From Halicephalobus mephisto (Eukaryota > Nematoda > Chromadorea > Rhabditida > Panagrolaimidae): a stretch of DNA of 64,000 bases. Under the pieces are notes generated by a model. It was not told the DNA's origin. It saw nothing but the letters and a program-made list of their open reading frames with translations, and searched no databases. Positions 10,902 through 21,020 of this stretch are shown here, piece after piece. Each line of letters starts with the position of its first letter. Position 1 is the first letter of the stretch. The position numbers were made by a program, and so were the translations under genes. The stretch lies in contig SWDT01000098.1 of the NCBI GenBank assembly GCA_009193035.1, forward strand, positions 248,001-312,000, given 5' to 3'.

Positions 10902-13821
10902 ATGAAAATTAGATTACTTATTGTTGGTATTGTTTGTCTGCTGGTAACTGTCGATGGAAGGAGGAGACCCGGGGGAAGAGGGGATTTTGAGAGTCGACCC
11001 GGGATGGGAGATGCCAGAATTTACGACAGAAACGGTATTTTTGACGAGGAAGTAAGTCAAGTTCCGACGGAGGAGGAAGCAGAAACAGATGACGAAATTG
11101 AGAGTAACAAAGTGGACGAATTTCCGCCAACTGAAGCCACGGTTCCAACGACAACAGCCACGAGAGGTTCAGACTTTTAATTTTTATATGAAATAAAAAC
11201 CGTTCTAGACCCATTGGAAGCACTTTTTGAACTTTTTCTCGGCAACGAAACGAATGTGAAAGACGACATTGGAACCAAACCAGGTGAGTCTACTTTCATA
11301 TATGGGTTGTTATTTCCGTCCTTTTCCAGATCTCGAGGAGATCAAAAACAAAACAGTTCTGTGGATAGATGCCACTTACAAAGCTGTAGATTATGGGATG
11401 AACATCACAACCATCCCGGAATGTGAAGTCTGGCAAGAATACTGGGACAACAATTCTACGTTGATAGAAAACACCAAAGTACGTTTTCATATATTGACTT
11501 TACACAAAATCTCTTTAAGGCAGATAATAAATCCTCCAGTGATGAACTTGACGTTGGATTGGTGGAATATGAGTTGGTCGAGAAAAAGAGCCGCGCGGAA
11601 GAACTCGGGTTGAATCCGGTCCTCTTTGAAGAGCATTCTTCCGTCGGAGTTTTATTCAAGGAAATTTGTGGAAATCACGAAAGAGACTTCTGGTACACCA
11701 ATACGGAAGATGCAAGGAAACTGGGGATAGATGAGGCTTCACCCATCTGTGACCCGTTCAAGGAGGAACTGAATCCGAACGCGGAGACTCTAGCTCAACT
11801 TGCTGCGTTGTTAAATGAGTTAATTCACAACAAAACTAAGCCGGGAGCGATTAAGGATGACTTGAAAATCACAGAAGCTGAAGAAGAATCATCGACTTCT
11901 GGAGCTGGACAACTCCTGAAGGAAGTGGAGCACACCGAGGACAGTAACACGTTGGTTTTTCATTTTGCTTTTTTGTTTTCATATATGAAATTAATTTTTT
12001 AGGCCTCCTCAACGTGTTGTATTAAGGTTGAAACGGAAAATAGAAGCATCAACTGAAGACGAAGTCGCAAAAGAAGGCGAAGATGACTGGTTGGAGGACA
12101 TCACTTTCGAATCAAAAGAGATCCTTTCGATCAACAAAAAGCTTCTGGACAAGCTGGAAGAAGAAAACTCAACCATTCCTATGGATTCTGCCTGGATTCA
12201 GATCGACGCGACCGACGAAGCCAGGTTTGTTGAAATGATTCGAAAATCAGAAACGATCGTCTTTCAGTCCTTTGATGTACATTTACTCCGAAGAAGCCTC
12301 AAAATCTCTGAATTTGAACATTCCTAGTCATCACTTCAATCGGTACGAAAAAGTCGTCCTTTATCTTCCAGGAGTCTGCAGCGACTACGTCCCGACGGCG
12401 ATTGACGCTTTTAATGCCAGTGATTTTGAAGGTTGCTTTTTATTTCTACTCTCCATAACTCCCTTTTTCAGGGATCGAGATAGAAGGTCCGATTGGCGTC
12501 AACATTAGTGCTTTGGAAGCTGCCGGAGTGAATTTAACGGAATTAGCTGAGAAACTACGGAATGACACCGAAGTAGACGACATTCTGTCAAGAACGAATG
12601 GCTCCATGAGGACTCTAGGAGGTTCCTACATTCTTCCTGTGCTTCATAAGAACCAATATGATCCGTTCTCCGCTCCAATCGTCTTCCAAGGCTCGGCAGT
12701 GGCTGTCAGATTCGGGATTTACATTGAGTCTATGAGCAACTTCCAGACGTCCACGATGGACTACGACATGGACATCAGTCTCCTCATGGCCTGGAGGGAT
12801 GCACGGCTAGTCAACCCCTACGACAAACCCATACTCGTCAAGGAAGAAGAGATTTTGGAGAAGATTTGGAGACCAGATCCCTTCTTTGCCAACGCCAAAG
12901 AAGCAGAATTCCACGAAGTCACTTTTTTGAACTTCTTGATGAGAATCTTCAACGACGGATTGGTCCTCTACGAGACTAGGGTCAAGTTAAAACCTGCATG
13001 TAATTTGATTTTATGCAAGTGTAAGTTTCTTACTGGATTTTGGATGAACTTGAGTTACTAGATCCTCATGACAAGCAGACCTGCGAACTCCAGATCAAAT
13101 CGTTCGCCTACCCCATTGAAACAGTCCGATTCGAGTGGTTCACGAAGAAGCATGACGCCATGGACAAGAATCCAGATGTGAAGCTTCCAGAACTCTACAT
13201 CGACCGATATGAACCGACACTTTGCAACAGAACAAGGAAATCCGGGGACTTTAGCTGTCTGAGAGCAGTTTTCAGATTAAAGAGAGATGTCGGGTTCCAC
13301 ATTGCCCAAACCTACATCCCGACTTCCTTGGCTCTGATGTTCAGTTGGGTCGGAGTGTGGCTCCCGGAAGAATTCATGGAAGGAAGAATTGGTGTAGCTA
13401 TTACTGTGTTATTAACACTGTCTACCGAATCCGCCGGGGCTAGAGAGCACTTGCCTTCTGTTTCTTATTTGAAAGTAAGTTTCTCTAAATTAATCAATTT
13501 TTAATCGTTATTTAGGCAATAGACCTATGGTTTGGTTACGTCACTGGCTTTGTTTTCTTCACACTTCTCCAAACTTTGTTCGTTATCGGTTTTGACAAGA
13601 GAGCCAATCAGCTGAAGAAATGGGCGACGAGGAAGAGACTAGACGTGACCCAAGAAGCCAGGGATGCGATGCTCAACAAGGCCAATCGGTACCATAAAAC
13701 AGGACGATATCTCGACAATTTCTGTCGTGTATTTTATCCTCTCAGTTTTGTTCTTTTCCTGATAATGTACTACTTTGTTTTCACAGAAGGAAGACAAGAT
13801 TCCTGTCTTTCTAGAGATTAA
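10902..13821 (+). CDS. Cys-loop ligand-gated ion channel with long acidic N-terminal extension
   Basis: Nine exons: 10902-11166, 11209-11283, 11330-11478, 11520-11950, 12003-12224, 12268-12431, 12472-13020, 13062-13474, 13516-13821; all phases agree, 857 residues. A signal peptide (about residues 1-19) leads into roughly 450-480 acidic, Asn-glycosylation-rich residues with no recognised domain, then a standard pentameric-channel subunit: ligand-binding core, Cys-loop C-x13-C split by intron 7 with the YPHD centre, TM1 from AQTYIPTSL, pore TM2 after EGRIGVAITVLLTLSTES, TM3 from AIDLWFGYVTGF, and TM4 at the C-terminus. TM2 and the SYLKAIDLW junction resemble anion-type (glycine/GABA-like) subunits, but the usual PAR filter is replaced by EGR, so ion selectivity is uncertain. 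Normal subunits are about 450-550 residues, making the extension the oddity. Its last exon is copied three times downstream. Confidence 0.88.
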
Positions 13822-14082
13822 AATCAAATCAAGTTAAAAATAACCGAAAAGTTCTTTGTAAAAATTCAAACCACTACAATATCAAGGTTGAAAACATCAA
13901 TTGATCTCGTGGTCTGAGTAGATTTACATTGACAGTTCGCCTCCGTGTTTTCATCTTGTTTTAAACTTAGACTAAGAAGTGGAACATTTTTATCAACAAA
14001 AAATAAAACCAACAGGCCCAAAGGGCTTCTCAAAAGTAAAATTACATGAAAGATGGACTGAGATGAAAGAAAAGGTCGAGAA

Positions 14083-14469
14083 TTAACCCCATCCTCCTCG
14101 ACGGCCACCACCACGTCTGCCACCTCCCCAGCCACCTCGACTTCTGCCACCCCAGCCACCTCTACTTCTGCCACCCCAGCCACCTCGACTTCCGCCTCCC
14201 CAACCACCGCGGCCACCACCGAATCCTCCACGACCGCCACCAAATCCACCGCGACCACCACCGAATCCTCCTGATCCATGGTGATGCATCATGTGATGCA
14301 TGAGCATTGAAGAGAATGGATTCATCATTGAGGACATCATCGGGGACATCATTGGAGACATCATTGGGGACATCATAGGAGACATCATTGGGGAATGGAA
14401 CCCGAATTGGCCGGTAATTGTGGGGATTAAGCAGGATAAAACCAATCCCACGACTAGTAATTTCCTCAT
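14083..14469 (-). CDS. secreted Met/His- and Gly/Arg/Trp-rich protein, copy 1
   Basis: 128 residues. Signal peptide about residues 1-20 (cleavage after ITG, before QFGF). Then five SPMM units, a MHHMMHHHGSG stretch with potential metal-binding His/Met, and a tail of RGGWGG/RGGFGG repeats ending at the stop. A 44-bp intron in the 5' leader (14480-14523) lies just before the start. Convergent with the channel gene, 261 bp apart. Similar in style to nematode epidermal YGGW-type antimicrobial or cuticle glycine-rich peptides, but the Met/His block is different; function not assigned. First of four tandem relatives. Confidence 0.8.
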   Translation of the reverse strand: MRKLLVVGLVLSCLIPTITGQFGFHSPMMSPMMSPMMSPMMSPMMSSMMNPFSSMLMHHMMHHHGSGGFGGGRGGFGGGRGGFGGGRGGWGGGSRGGWGGRSRGGWGGRSRGGWGGGRRGGGRRGGWG

Positions 14470-14670
14470 AGCTATTTTTCTAAAAAGTTAGAACTTTAGT
14501 TGAGTCAAACGGTTACAACTCACGTTCCAATTAATTACACGCCTTAGGCGAATGACAAATTCTTACCTTTTATATCATTTTTCTCGTAGCATTATTCGAC
14601 GACTAAACAAGTCATTCGCTGGAGAGACCTTTGATCAATCACATCAATTTCAGTATATTCACAGTTGTGT
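14470..14670 (-). promoter_or_regulatory. core promoter of secreted-protein gene copy 1
   Basis: On the minus strand: a TGATCAA site (about 14632-14638), GCGAATGA (about 14612-14619), a TATA box GATATAAAAGG (about 14565-14575), TCATTCGC and the palindrome CGCCTTAGGCG (about 14540-14550), then the leader intron. The same order recurs upstream of copies 2-4 (TATA at about 16238-16250, 18688-18700, 20050-20062). Confidence 0.6.
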
Positions 14671-14789
14671 AAATTCAGTAGTATTGTGCGTAGTTGTTCA
14701 AAAGATTCCGATGACATCATTTTCATCATCAATGCAGTTCTGAAGGTTCTGGTATATAACTGTATGGTAGAAACAGTGGCAATAATCAA

Positions 14790-15405
14790 TCTGTTGAATT
14801 ACATATTGTGTTCTTTTAAAGACATCTGAGATTTTGCTTTAAATACGAATTTCACTTTAACATTTTAAAGGAAGATCGTTGATTGCATTGTTTTCCAACA
14901 CACTTGACAATTTTTAAAAAGTGTTCCATGAAAACATCAATTACAAATTCGAAAACAAACAAACAAATTTAGCCTTTTGAATTTCAGCAACGTATTTACT
15001 TTGCCAACTTAAATTTCCGTTCTCTTTCCTACGATCCTGAGTTTCTAAATTTCACTTTTCCTTTAATAACTGTTTTATTTTTAAAAATTGTCTTGTTTTT
15101 ACATCATGAATTATAAAATTTAAATAAAAAATAATTTTGTTGTTATTATACCATGCTTGACACTCGAAGATCTGATTCATCCGCTATTGTGTAGACCAAA
15201 TATTTGAGTTTTTCTATGATTCTCGGGATTTATTGCTACTGATTTTCAATCATCATCTCTGTTTCTTTCTGCCAGCAATCCGATGGTTGTCCTCTTCCCA
15301 TAGCGATAACTCAAATAGTGAAAGGTTCAATGTTAACGATAAGTTGACACATTTCAAGTCACTCTATCATGTCAAGAAAATCGAATTAGTGGGAAAACAA
15401 TGAGA
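14790..15405. other. intergenic part of duplicated unit
   Basis: No gene. About 14985-15130 is closely related to 21175-21330, and about 15290-15405 to 17645-17750, which marks them as parts of the tandem duplication. Confidence 0.55.
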
Positions 15406-15600
15406 TCTCGACAATTTCTGTCGTGTATTTTATTCTAAGTTTTTTTCTTGATAAAGTACCTCTTTATTCTTGTAGAAGAAAGACTGGATTCCTGTCTTTC
15501 AAAGATTAGAATCAAAGTTAAAAACAACCAAAAGGTTCTTTATAAAAATTTATATCATTAAAATTCGCAAAATCGAAAACATCAATTAATTAATCTTATG
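15406..15600 (+). pseudogene. duplicated last-exon fragment of channel gene, copy 2
   Basis: Closely similar to 13710-13905 (end of exon 9 and 3' flank of the channel gene), beginning CTCGACAATTTCTGTCGTG. The reading frame is destroyed by indels and stops, while the sequence past the old stop codon is conserved too, so this is passive duplicated DNA. Confidence 0.75.
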
Positions 15601-15774
15601 ACCTTTGGATAGTCATGTCGACAATTCGCGAATATGTTGTTTTTCTACTTCAAAGATAGAACAGAATGGAGAGTACTTTTATAAACGAAAAATAAAAACA
15701 AGAGGTTCAGGGAATTTGTTAAAACTAAGATTCGATGATGGATGGATTGAAATTTAAAAAATAGTAGTGAAGGA

Positions 15775-16146
15775 TTAACCCCATCCTCCTCTTCTACCTC
15801 CCCATCCTCCTCTTCTACCACCCCAGCCACCTCGACCTCCCCAACCACCTCTACCACCCCAGCCACCTCTACCACCCCAACCACCTCTACCACCCCAGCC
15901 ACCTCGACCTCCCCAACCACCTCTACCACCCCAACCACCTCGACCACCCCAACCACCAAATCCTGATCCATGATGATGCATCATGTGGTGCATGAGAAAT
16001 GATGAGAATGGATTCATCATTGGATAATACATGTGAGAGTACATCATTGGGTTATACATCATAGGATAGTATCCGAATTGACCAGCGACTATCGGGAGCA
16101 AGCAAGATAGTGCCAATCCCACGGCTAGTACTTTTCTTATGGTCAT
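15775..16146 (-). CDS. secreted Met/His- and Gly/Trp-rich protein, copy 2
   Basis: 123 residues: signal peptide to about residue 22 (VAGQ), a MMYNPMMYSHMYYPMM block, MHHMMHHHGSG, then about ten near-perfect GGWGGR repeats. Leader intron upstream and TATA box at about 16238-16250 as in copy 1. The Gly/Trp repeat is more regular than in the other copies, suggesting recent slippage or homogenisation within the gene. Confidence 0.8.
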   Translation of the reverse strand: MTIRKVLAVGLALSCLLPIVAGQFGYYPMMYNPMMYSHMYYPMMNPFSSFLMHHMMHHHGSGFGGWGGRGGWGGRGGWGGRGGWGGRGGWGGRGGWGGRGGWGGRGGWGGRRGGWGGRRGGWG

Positions 16147-16439
16147 TTTCCTAAAAAGACAAAACTTGAATTAAGACAAAGGATTGTAACTTACGTTGTG
16201 ATCAATTACAAGCCTTAGGTGAATAACAAATTTCTACCCTTTATATCTTTCTTCTTGTAGTACTATTTCATAACTAAACAAGTCATTCGCTGAAGAGAAC
16301 TTTGATCAAATATATCAATTTTAATTTATTTACAGTCATATCAATTTAGTAGCATTGTATAAATAACAGTTATTGGAAAGATCCCGAAGATATCAGCATC
16401 ATCATCACAAGGGATATTAGAATTATGAGTAGAATTAAA

Positions 16440-17060
16440 CTGACAACCTACTTGACATTTAAAAATTCAGTTCATTCGCCATTGGCATGAAGGATATCTT
16501 TCAGTTTTCTATATTCTTGCTCCAGCAATCCAATAGTTATTCTTTTGATCATTCGAAATCATAAAATCATCAAAATGCCGTTCTACTTGTTCAACACTTG
16601 TATTTTGGTTTTACTTCATTGCCAGTCCATCTTAGTTTCTTTTCCTTTACGTCAAGGAGAGTATATTTGAGTTGTGTTCATTGATAGGCTTCATAATCTT
16701 ATATTTGATCTTCCAGCTTTATCTTCAGCATTTGTCCCACCACTGCTTTCTACGTTGTTTGTGATTTTTTCAATTTCTCTCATTGTCCACGTCTCATATC
16801 TATAATTAAGTACGAGGATAGCAATAGAATTAAACAAGTGCACTTAGACTTCTATGTCATTCGTTGAAATAAGTGATTTTTAAATGTTTCTGGAACTAAA
16901 CCATAAGACACTGCATCTTCGCTGGATATCTTTACTGACTTTGTAAACATGTGTAACTAATTAGTTCAAGTAAACATACTCTTCGACGAAGATGATGATC
17001 TGATCATCCAGCGTGATTACTTCCTCTGCGCATTGATTGTTTACATTTTTGGTTATACTG
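16440..17060 (-). mobile_element. fossil of RTE/LINE-type reverse transcriptase
   Basis: On the minus strand from about 17020 to 16740 one frame with stops reads ITLDDQIIIFVEEYVYLN, then KDIQRRC, and finally FNSIAILVLNYRYETWTM. These match the conserved end of non-LTR reverse transcriptases (the IxI..V..FVYLG, EIxRRI and LLYGSETWT blocks) in the right order and spacing. Several stops show it is dead. Ends of the element could not be placed; the outer limits given are approximate. Confidence 0.65.
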
Positions 17061-17753
17061 ATTTACAGATCGATTTCTTCCATTGAGTAAGTACATCTTG
17101 TTGCAAATAGTTGTGAGAGAGTGAAACTAAAAATTTCCATAGAGCACATCTTTCTCATTTCAGTACTTTGTGATACCATCTGGTTCATAAGATTTGCCAC
17201 TTGAGGTTTCTTACAGTTTCACGGATTTTTTGTGCAAAAATCCAGAAATATATTCTTCTTTTCGATTACTAATTTTAAGTAGGGGTCATCCTTTTGGACA
17301 TAATTTTGCACAGAAATTCCTACATTGTTTTCATATCGATCCGTTTAGTCAGACTTGAAGTTTCTTCAATTGACCAACTCTGTTTCGTCTTCATTGTTGT
17401 TGCTTTGTCTATGCACCGTTTCAATTGAAGCTCAGGTTTGTCATTCTGTTAGAGTTCCATATGTTCTATTGCTCTGCAAACGTCTTTTTTCATCTTGGCC
17501 TATTGAGATTCATTACTTGAGTCGTTTCATAGGCTAATTTTTACCACATCTGATTTGCAAGATTCGGCGTGACGAGCCTCAATATAACTGTATATTGGAA
17601 GCAGAACCTTGATTATTTGGTCTTCTTGAAGGTTTCGTCATCCTTTCCATAGTGATAGTCCAGATCATAAAAGGTTCGATGTAAACGATAAGTTGACACA
17701 TTTCAAGTCACTCTATCATGTCAAGGAAATCGAATTAGTGGAAAAACAATGAA
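17061..17753. other. intergenic part of duplicated unit
   Basis: No gene supported. A 60-codon forward ORF at 17355 has a signal-peptide-like start but no relatives in the other duplicated units and no further support. The last 100 bp repeat the sequence at about 15290-15405. Confidence 0.45.
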
Positions 17754-17960
17754 ATATCTCGACAATTTCTGTCGTGTATTTTACCTTTTTAATTCTGTCT
17801 TTTTCTTGATAAAGTACCCCTTTATTCTTGTAGAAGGAAGACTGGATTCCTGTCTTTCAAAGATTAGAATCAAACGAAGTTAAAAATAATCAAGGATTTC
17901 TCCATAAACATTCATATCACTGCAATTCGCAAAATCAAAAACGTCAATCGATCTCGTGGT
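17754..17960 (+). pseudogene. duplicated last-exon fragment of channel gene, copy 3
   Basis: Third occurrence of the channel exon 9 tail, again starting at the ATCTCGACAATTTCTGTCG block and extending through the old 3' flank. Frame disrupted. Confidence 0.75.
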
Positions 17961-18152
17961 CTTTGATTCGACATATTGAGAATCCGTTTCGGTCTCTTTT
18001 CTCTTTTTTTAAATGTAGACTAAGAAGTGAGACATCTTTATAAATAAACAAAGAAAAACAACAAGTTTAAACATTTGCTAATATCAAGATTCAATGAAGG
18101 ATGGATTGAGATGAAAGAAAACAAAGGTCAACAATTAACCTCGTCTTCCACC

Positions 18153-18593
18153 TCAATGTCCACCGTGTCTGCCGCCGCCTCGGTGGCCACCACCACCACG
18201 TCTGCTACCGCCTCTTCGGCCTCCACCACCACGTCTGCTGCCACCTCCTCGGCTTCTGCCGCCACCTCCCCAGCCACTTCGACCTCCGCCACCACGGCTT
18301 CCGCCACCTCTGCCTCCCCAGCCACTTTGGCCTCCACCTCCCCAGCCACCTCGGCCTCCGCCGCCTCCATGACTGCCACCAAATCCACTTGATCCATGGT
18401 GTTGCATCATGTGATGCATGAGAAATGCAGTACTTGGATGCATCATTGGATGATGCATGGGGGAATGCATCATTGGATGATACATGGGAGAATGCACCAT
18501 TGGGTGATACATCATAGGATGAAACCCAAATTGGCCGGTGATTGTAGGGATTAAGCAGGATAAAACCAATCCCACGACTAGTAATTTCCTCAT
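18153..18593 (-). CDS. secreted Met/His- and Gly/Arg-rich protein, copy 3
   Basis: 146 residues. The first 24 residues (MRKLLVVGLVLSCLIPTITG then QFGF) are identical to copy 1. It continues with repeated YHPM/HSPM units, MHHMMQHHGSSG and a GG-rich tail with RGGWGG, SRRGGGG and a C-terminal HRGGGRHGGH. Leader intron and TATA box are conserved upstream. Forward-strand ORFs here (Ala/Ser/Thr-rich) are shadows of the Gly codons. Confidence 0.8.
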   Translation of the reverse strand: MRKLLVVGLVLSCLIPTITGQFGFHPMMYHPMVHSPMYHPMMHSPMHHPMMHPSTAFLMHHMMQHHGSSGFGGSHGGGGGRGGWGGGGQSGWGGRGGGSRGGGGRSGWGGGGRSRGGGSRRGGGGRRGGSRRGGGGHRGGGRHGGH

Positions 18594-19067
18594 AGCTATT
18601 TTTCTGAAAAGTCAACTTTAGTTAAGACAGACGGTTACAACTTACGTTCCAATTAATTATACGCCTTAGGCGAATGACAAATTCTTACCTTTTATATCAC
18701 TTTTCTCGTAGCATCATTCGGCGACTAAATAAGTCATTCGCTGGAGAGAATTTTGATCAATGACATTGATTTTAGTCTATTCATAGTTGTATTAATTCGG
18801 TAGTATTGCATAAAGAGTTATCCGAAACATTCTGATGATATCATTAAAGCAGTTCTGGTATATAACTGTATAGGAGGGAGAGTGGTGACAATCAGTCTGC
18901 TATATTGCATATTGAGTTCTTCTAAAGACATCTGAAATTTTTCATTGAAAGCGAGCTCCGCCTTGGTATTTTTTAAAGGAAGGTCATTGATCACTGTTGC
19001 AACGCACACCTGCTGATTTTTAAAAAACATTCTACGATGTTGAGAAAGTCAAGTTAGAGGAAAAACA
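18594..19067. other. promoter and upstream DNA of copy 3
   Basis: Contains the conserved TATA/GCGAATGA/TGATCA block (about 18640-18770), then DNA alignable with the upstream region of copies 1 and 4. No gene. Confidence 0.5.
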
Positions 19068-19285
19068 AGGAGATATTTCAACAATTTCTGTCGTGTATTT
19101 TACCTTTTTAATTCTGTCTTTTTCTTAATAAAGTACCACTTTATTCTTACAAAAGAAAGACTGGATTCCTGTCTTTCTAGAGATTAGAATCAAACAAAGT
19201 TAAAAACAACCAAAAGCTTGTGAAAATTCATACGATTGTAATTTGTAATGATTGAAAACATCAATTAATGAATCTCATAGTCTTT
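19068..19285 (+). pseudogene. duplicated last-exon fragment of channel gene, copy 4
   Basis: Fourth occurrence of the channel exon 9 tail plus 3' flank; somewhat more diverged at its left edge (ATATTTCAACAATTTCTG). Confidence 0.7.
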
Positions 19286-19442
19286 CGGTGATCGTATTAA
19301 GAATATATTTTAGTATTTTTCATTTTCAATATAAATTAAAAAGTAAAATATTTTCATGAACAAAAAAGAACAGGTTGGAAGAATTTGTTAAAATAAAGAT
19401 TTGATAAAGAATGGATTGAAACGAAAGAAAACAAGGCAATGC

Positions 19443-19958
19443 TTAACCCCGTCTTCCTCCTCGACGGCCACCACCACGTCTGCCGCCACGCCCCCAGCTG
19501 CCTCGGCCTCTGCTACCACGTCTACCACCTCCCCAGCGACTTCGGCTTCTGCTACTACGTCTGCCACCGCCTCCCCAGCGACTTCGACCTCTGCTGCTAC
19601 GTCTACCGCCTCCCCATCTGCCTCGACTTCTACCACCCCAGCCTCCTCGGCCTCCACGACCACCACCACCACTAAACCTTCTACTACCACCGAACCTTCC
19701 ACCACCACCGCCATATCCTCCTGATCCATGGTGCTGCATCATGTGATGCATGAGCAATGCCGTAGCTGGATGCATCATTGAATGATGCATGGGGGAATGC
19801 ATCATTGGGTGATATATGGGGGAATGCACCATCGGATGATACATGGGGGAATGCACCATTGGGTGATACATCATGGGATGGTACATGAACTGACCGGTGA
19901 TTGCTGAGAGCAAGCAATGTAAAGTCAATTCCACAATTAAGAACTTCCTCATAGCCAT
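19443..19958 (-). CDS. secreted Met/His- and Gly/Arg/Ser-rich protein, copy 4
   Basis: 171 residues, the longest copy. Signal peptide to about residue 22, seven YHPM/HSPM-type units, MHHMMQHHGSGG, then a long tail of GGRG, RSSRGRSRWGG and RRGG repeats. More Arg/Ser and fewer Trp than copies 1-3, so the tail has diverged while the N-terminal design is retained. Promoter block weaker but still recognisable upstream. Confidence 0.78.
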   Translation of the reverse strand: MAMRKFLIVELTLHCLLSAITGQFMYHPMMYHPMVHSPMYHPMVHSPIYHPMMHSPMHHSMMHPATALLMHHMMQHHGSGGYGGGGGRFGGSRRFSGGGGRGGRGGWGGRSRGRWGGGRRSSRGRSRWGGGGRRSSRSRSRWGGGRRGSRGRGSWGRGGRRGGGRRGGRRG

Positions 19959-20650
19959 TTTTCTAAAAAATCAGAACTTTAATTACGGTCAAAGATTATC
20001 ACTCACATTTCAACCAACTATAGGTCTTAGATGAAGAAGAAATTTTGACCTTTTATAGCATTTTTTCGTAACCTTGTTCGATGGTTAAAGAAGACTTTGA
20101 TCAATTGTAAAACCTTCTGTGCACTCACAGTTGTATTTATTTAGTAGTACTACGTAACAAGTTATCCCAAAGATTCTGATGATATCATTATCTTCATTGT
20201 CAATGCAATTCTGAAAGTTCTAATACGTAACTATATAATAATGAGAGTGACAACAATAAATCTGTTATATTACATATTGTATTCTTCTAGAGATCTTTGA
20301 GATTTGCCCTTGAAGATGAATTCCGCCTTGATATTTTTCAAAGGAAGGTCGTTGATCACATGTGTTCCAACGTGTACTTCACAATATCTAAAAGATACTT
20401 CATGAAAACATGAATTACGAATTGAAATTAGTTTATTTTTTATCGCATTATTTTCGGTACAGTTGTGATTGTTAAAGTATTTTCTGAATTTATAATGGCG
20501 TTCAGGAGTTGTTTTTCTTTTCCTAAAGTTAAAGATAATATCCCTGAAAATTTCAAAAGTGCTTGTTACATATATGAAACCTTACTGAACTTTTTTATAG
20601 TTTCGCGCACCATCTGTCTGTTATTTGGAGAATAACCAGAGTATTGATTT
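19959..20650. other. upstream part of fourth duplicated unit
   Basis: Alignable in patches with 14470-14900. No gene. Confidence 0.45.
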
Positions 20651-20654
20651 AATC

Positions 20655-21020
20655 AGAGCTCAACATTTCAATCACAGAATAAGACTCCAACTCGAGTTCC
20701 TCGACAATCAAGTCATAGGCTTCCATTAAATTTGTCTGGAAAAACATAAATTAGTCAATCTCGTATAAAAATAGAGTAAATGGAACTAACTTGGAATTGA
20801 TAATAATGGAATCTAGAAAATTATTATTAAAAATTAACACATGAACTTACATGAATATAAACTTCTGTAAATCCAGCATGCTCAGTTTTTTCTAAACATA
20901 CTCTAGTTCATTTTCAGTACAACCATCCACTTTTTCCGACTGATGAGATGGAAGCTTCTGATTCTTGTCTATGATGGAGATAGAGTAATAGGTAGAACAG
21001 AAGATCAGTGAAACAAAGTC
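20655..21020 (-). pseudogene. possible decayed small gene
   Basis: Reading the minus strand, a last exon at 20736-20655 (good acceptor, NLMEAYDLIVEELELESY..., stop) can be joined in phase to a 22-nt exon and an upstream frame containing DKNQKLPSHQSEKVDGC TENELEYV, but a TAG interrupts that frame. The splice signals and codon character look real, the stop suggests decay. Family not recognised. Confidence 0.3.

Noticed and set aside
17355..17537. Short ORF with signal-peptide-like start
   Set aside because: Not preserved in the homologous duplicated units and no other support.
18075..18392. Forward-strand Ala/Ser/Thr-rich ORFs over the secreted-protein genes (also at 19401-19724, 14300-14491)
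   Set aside because: They are antisense shadows of Gly/Arg/Met codons; no start context, and the minus-strand frames have signal peptides.
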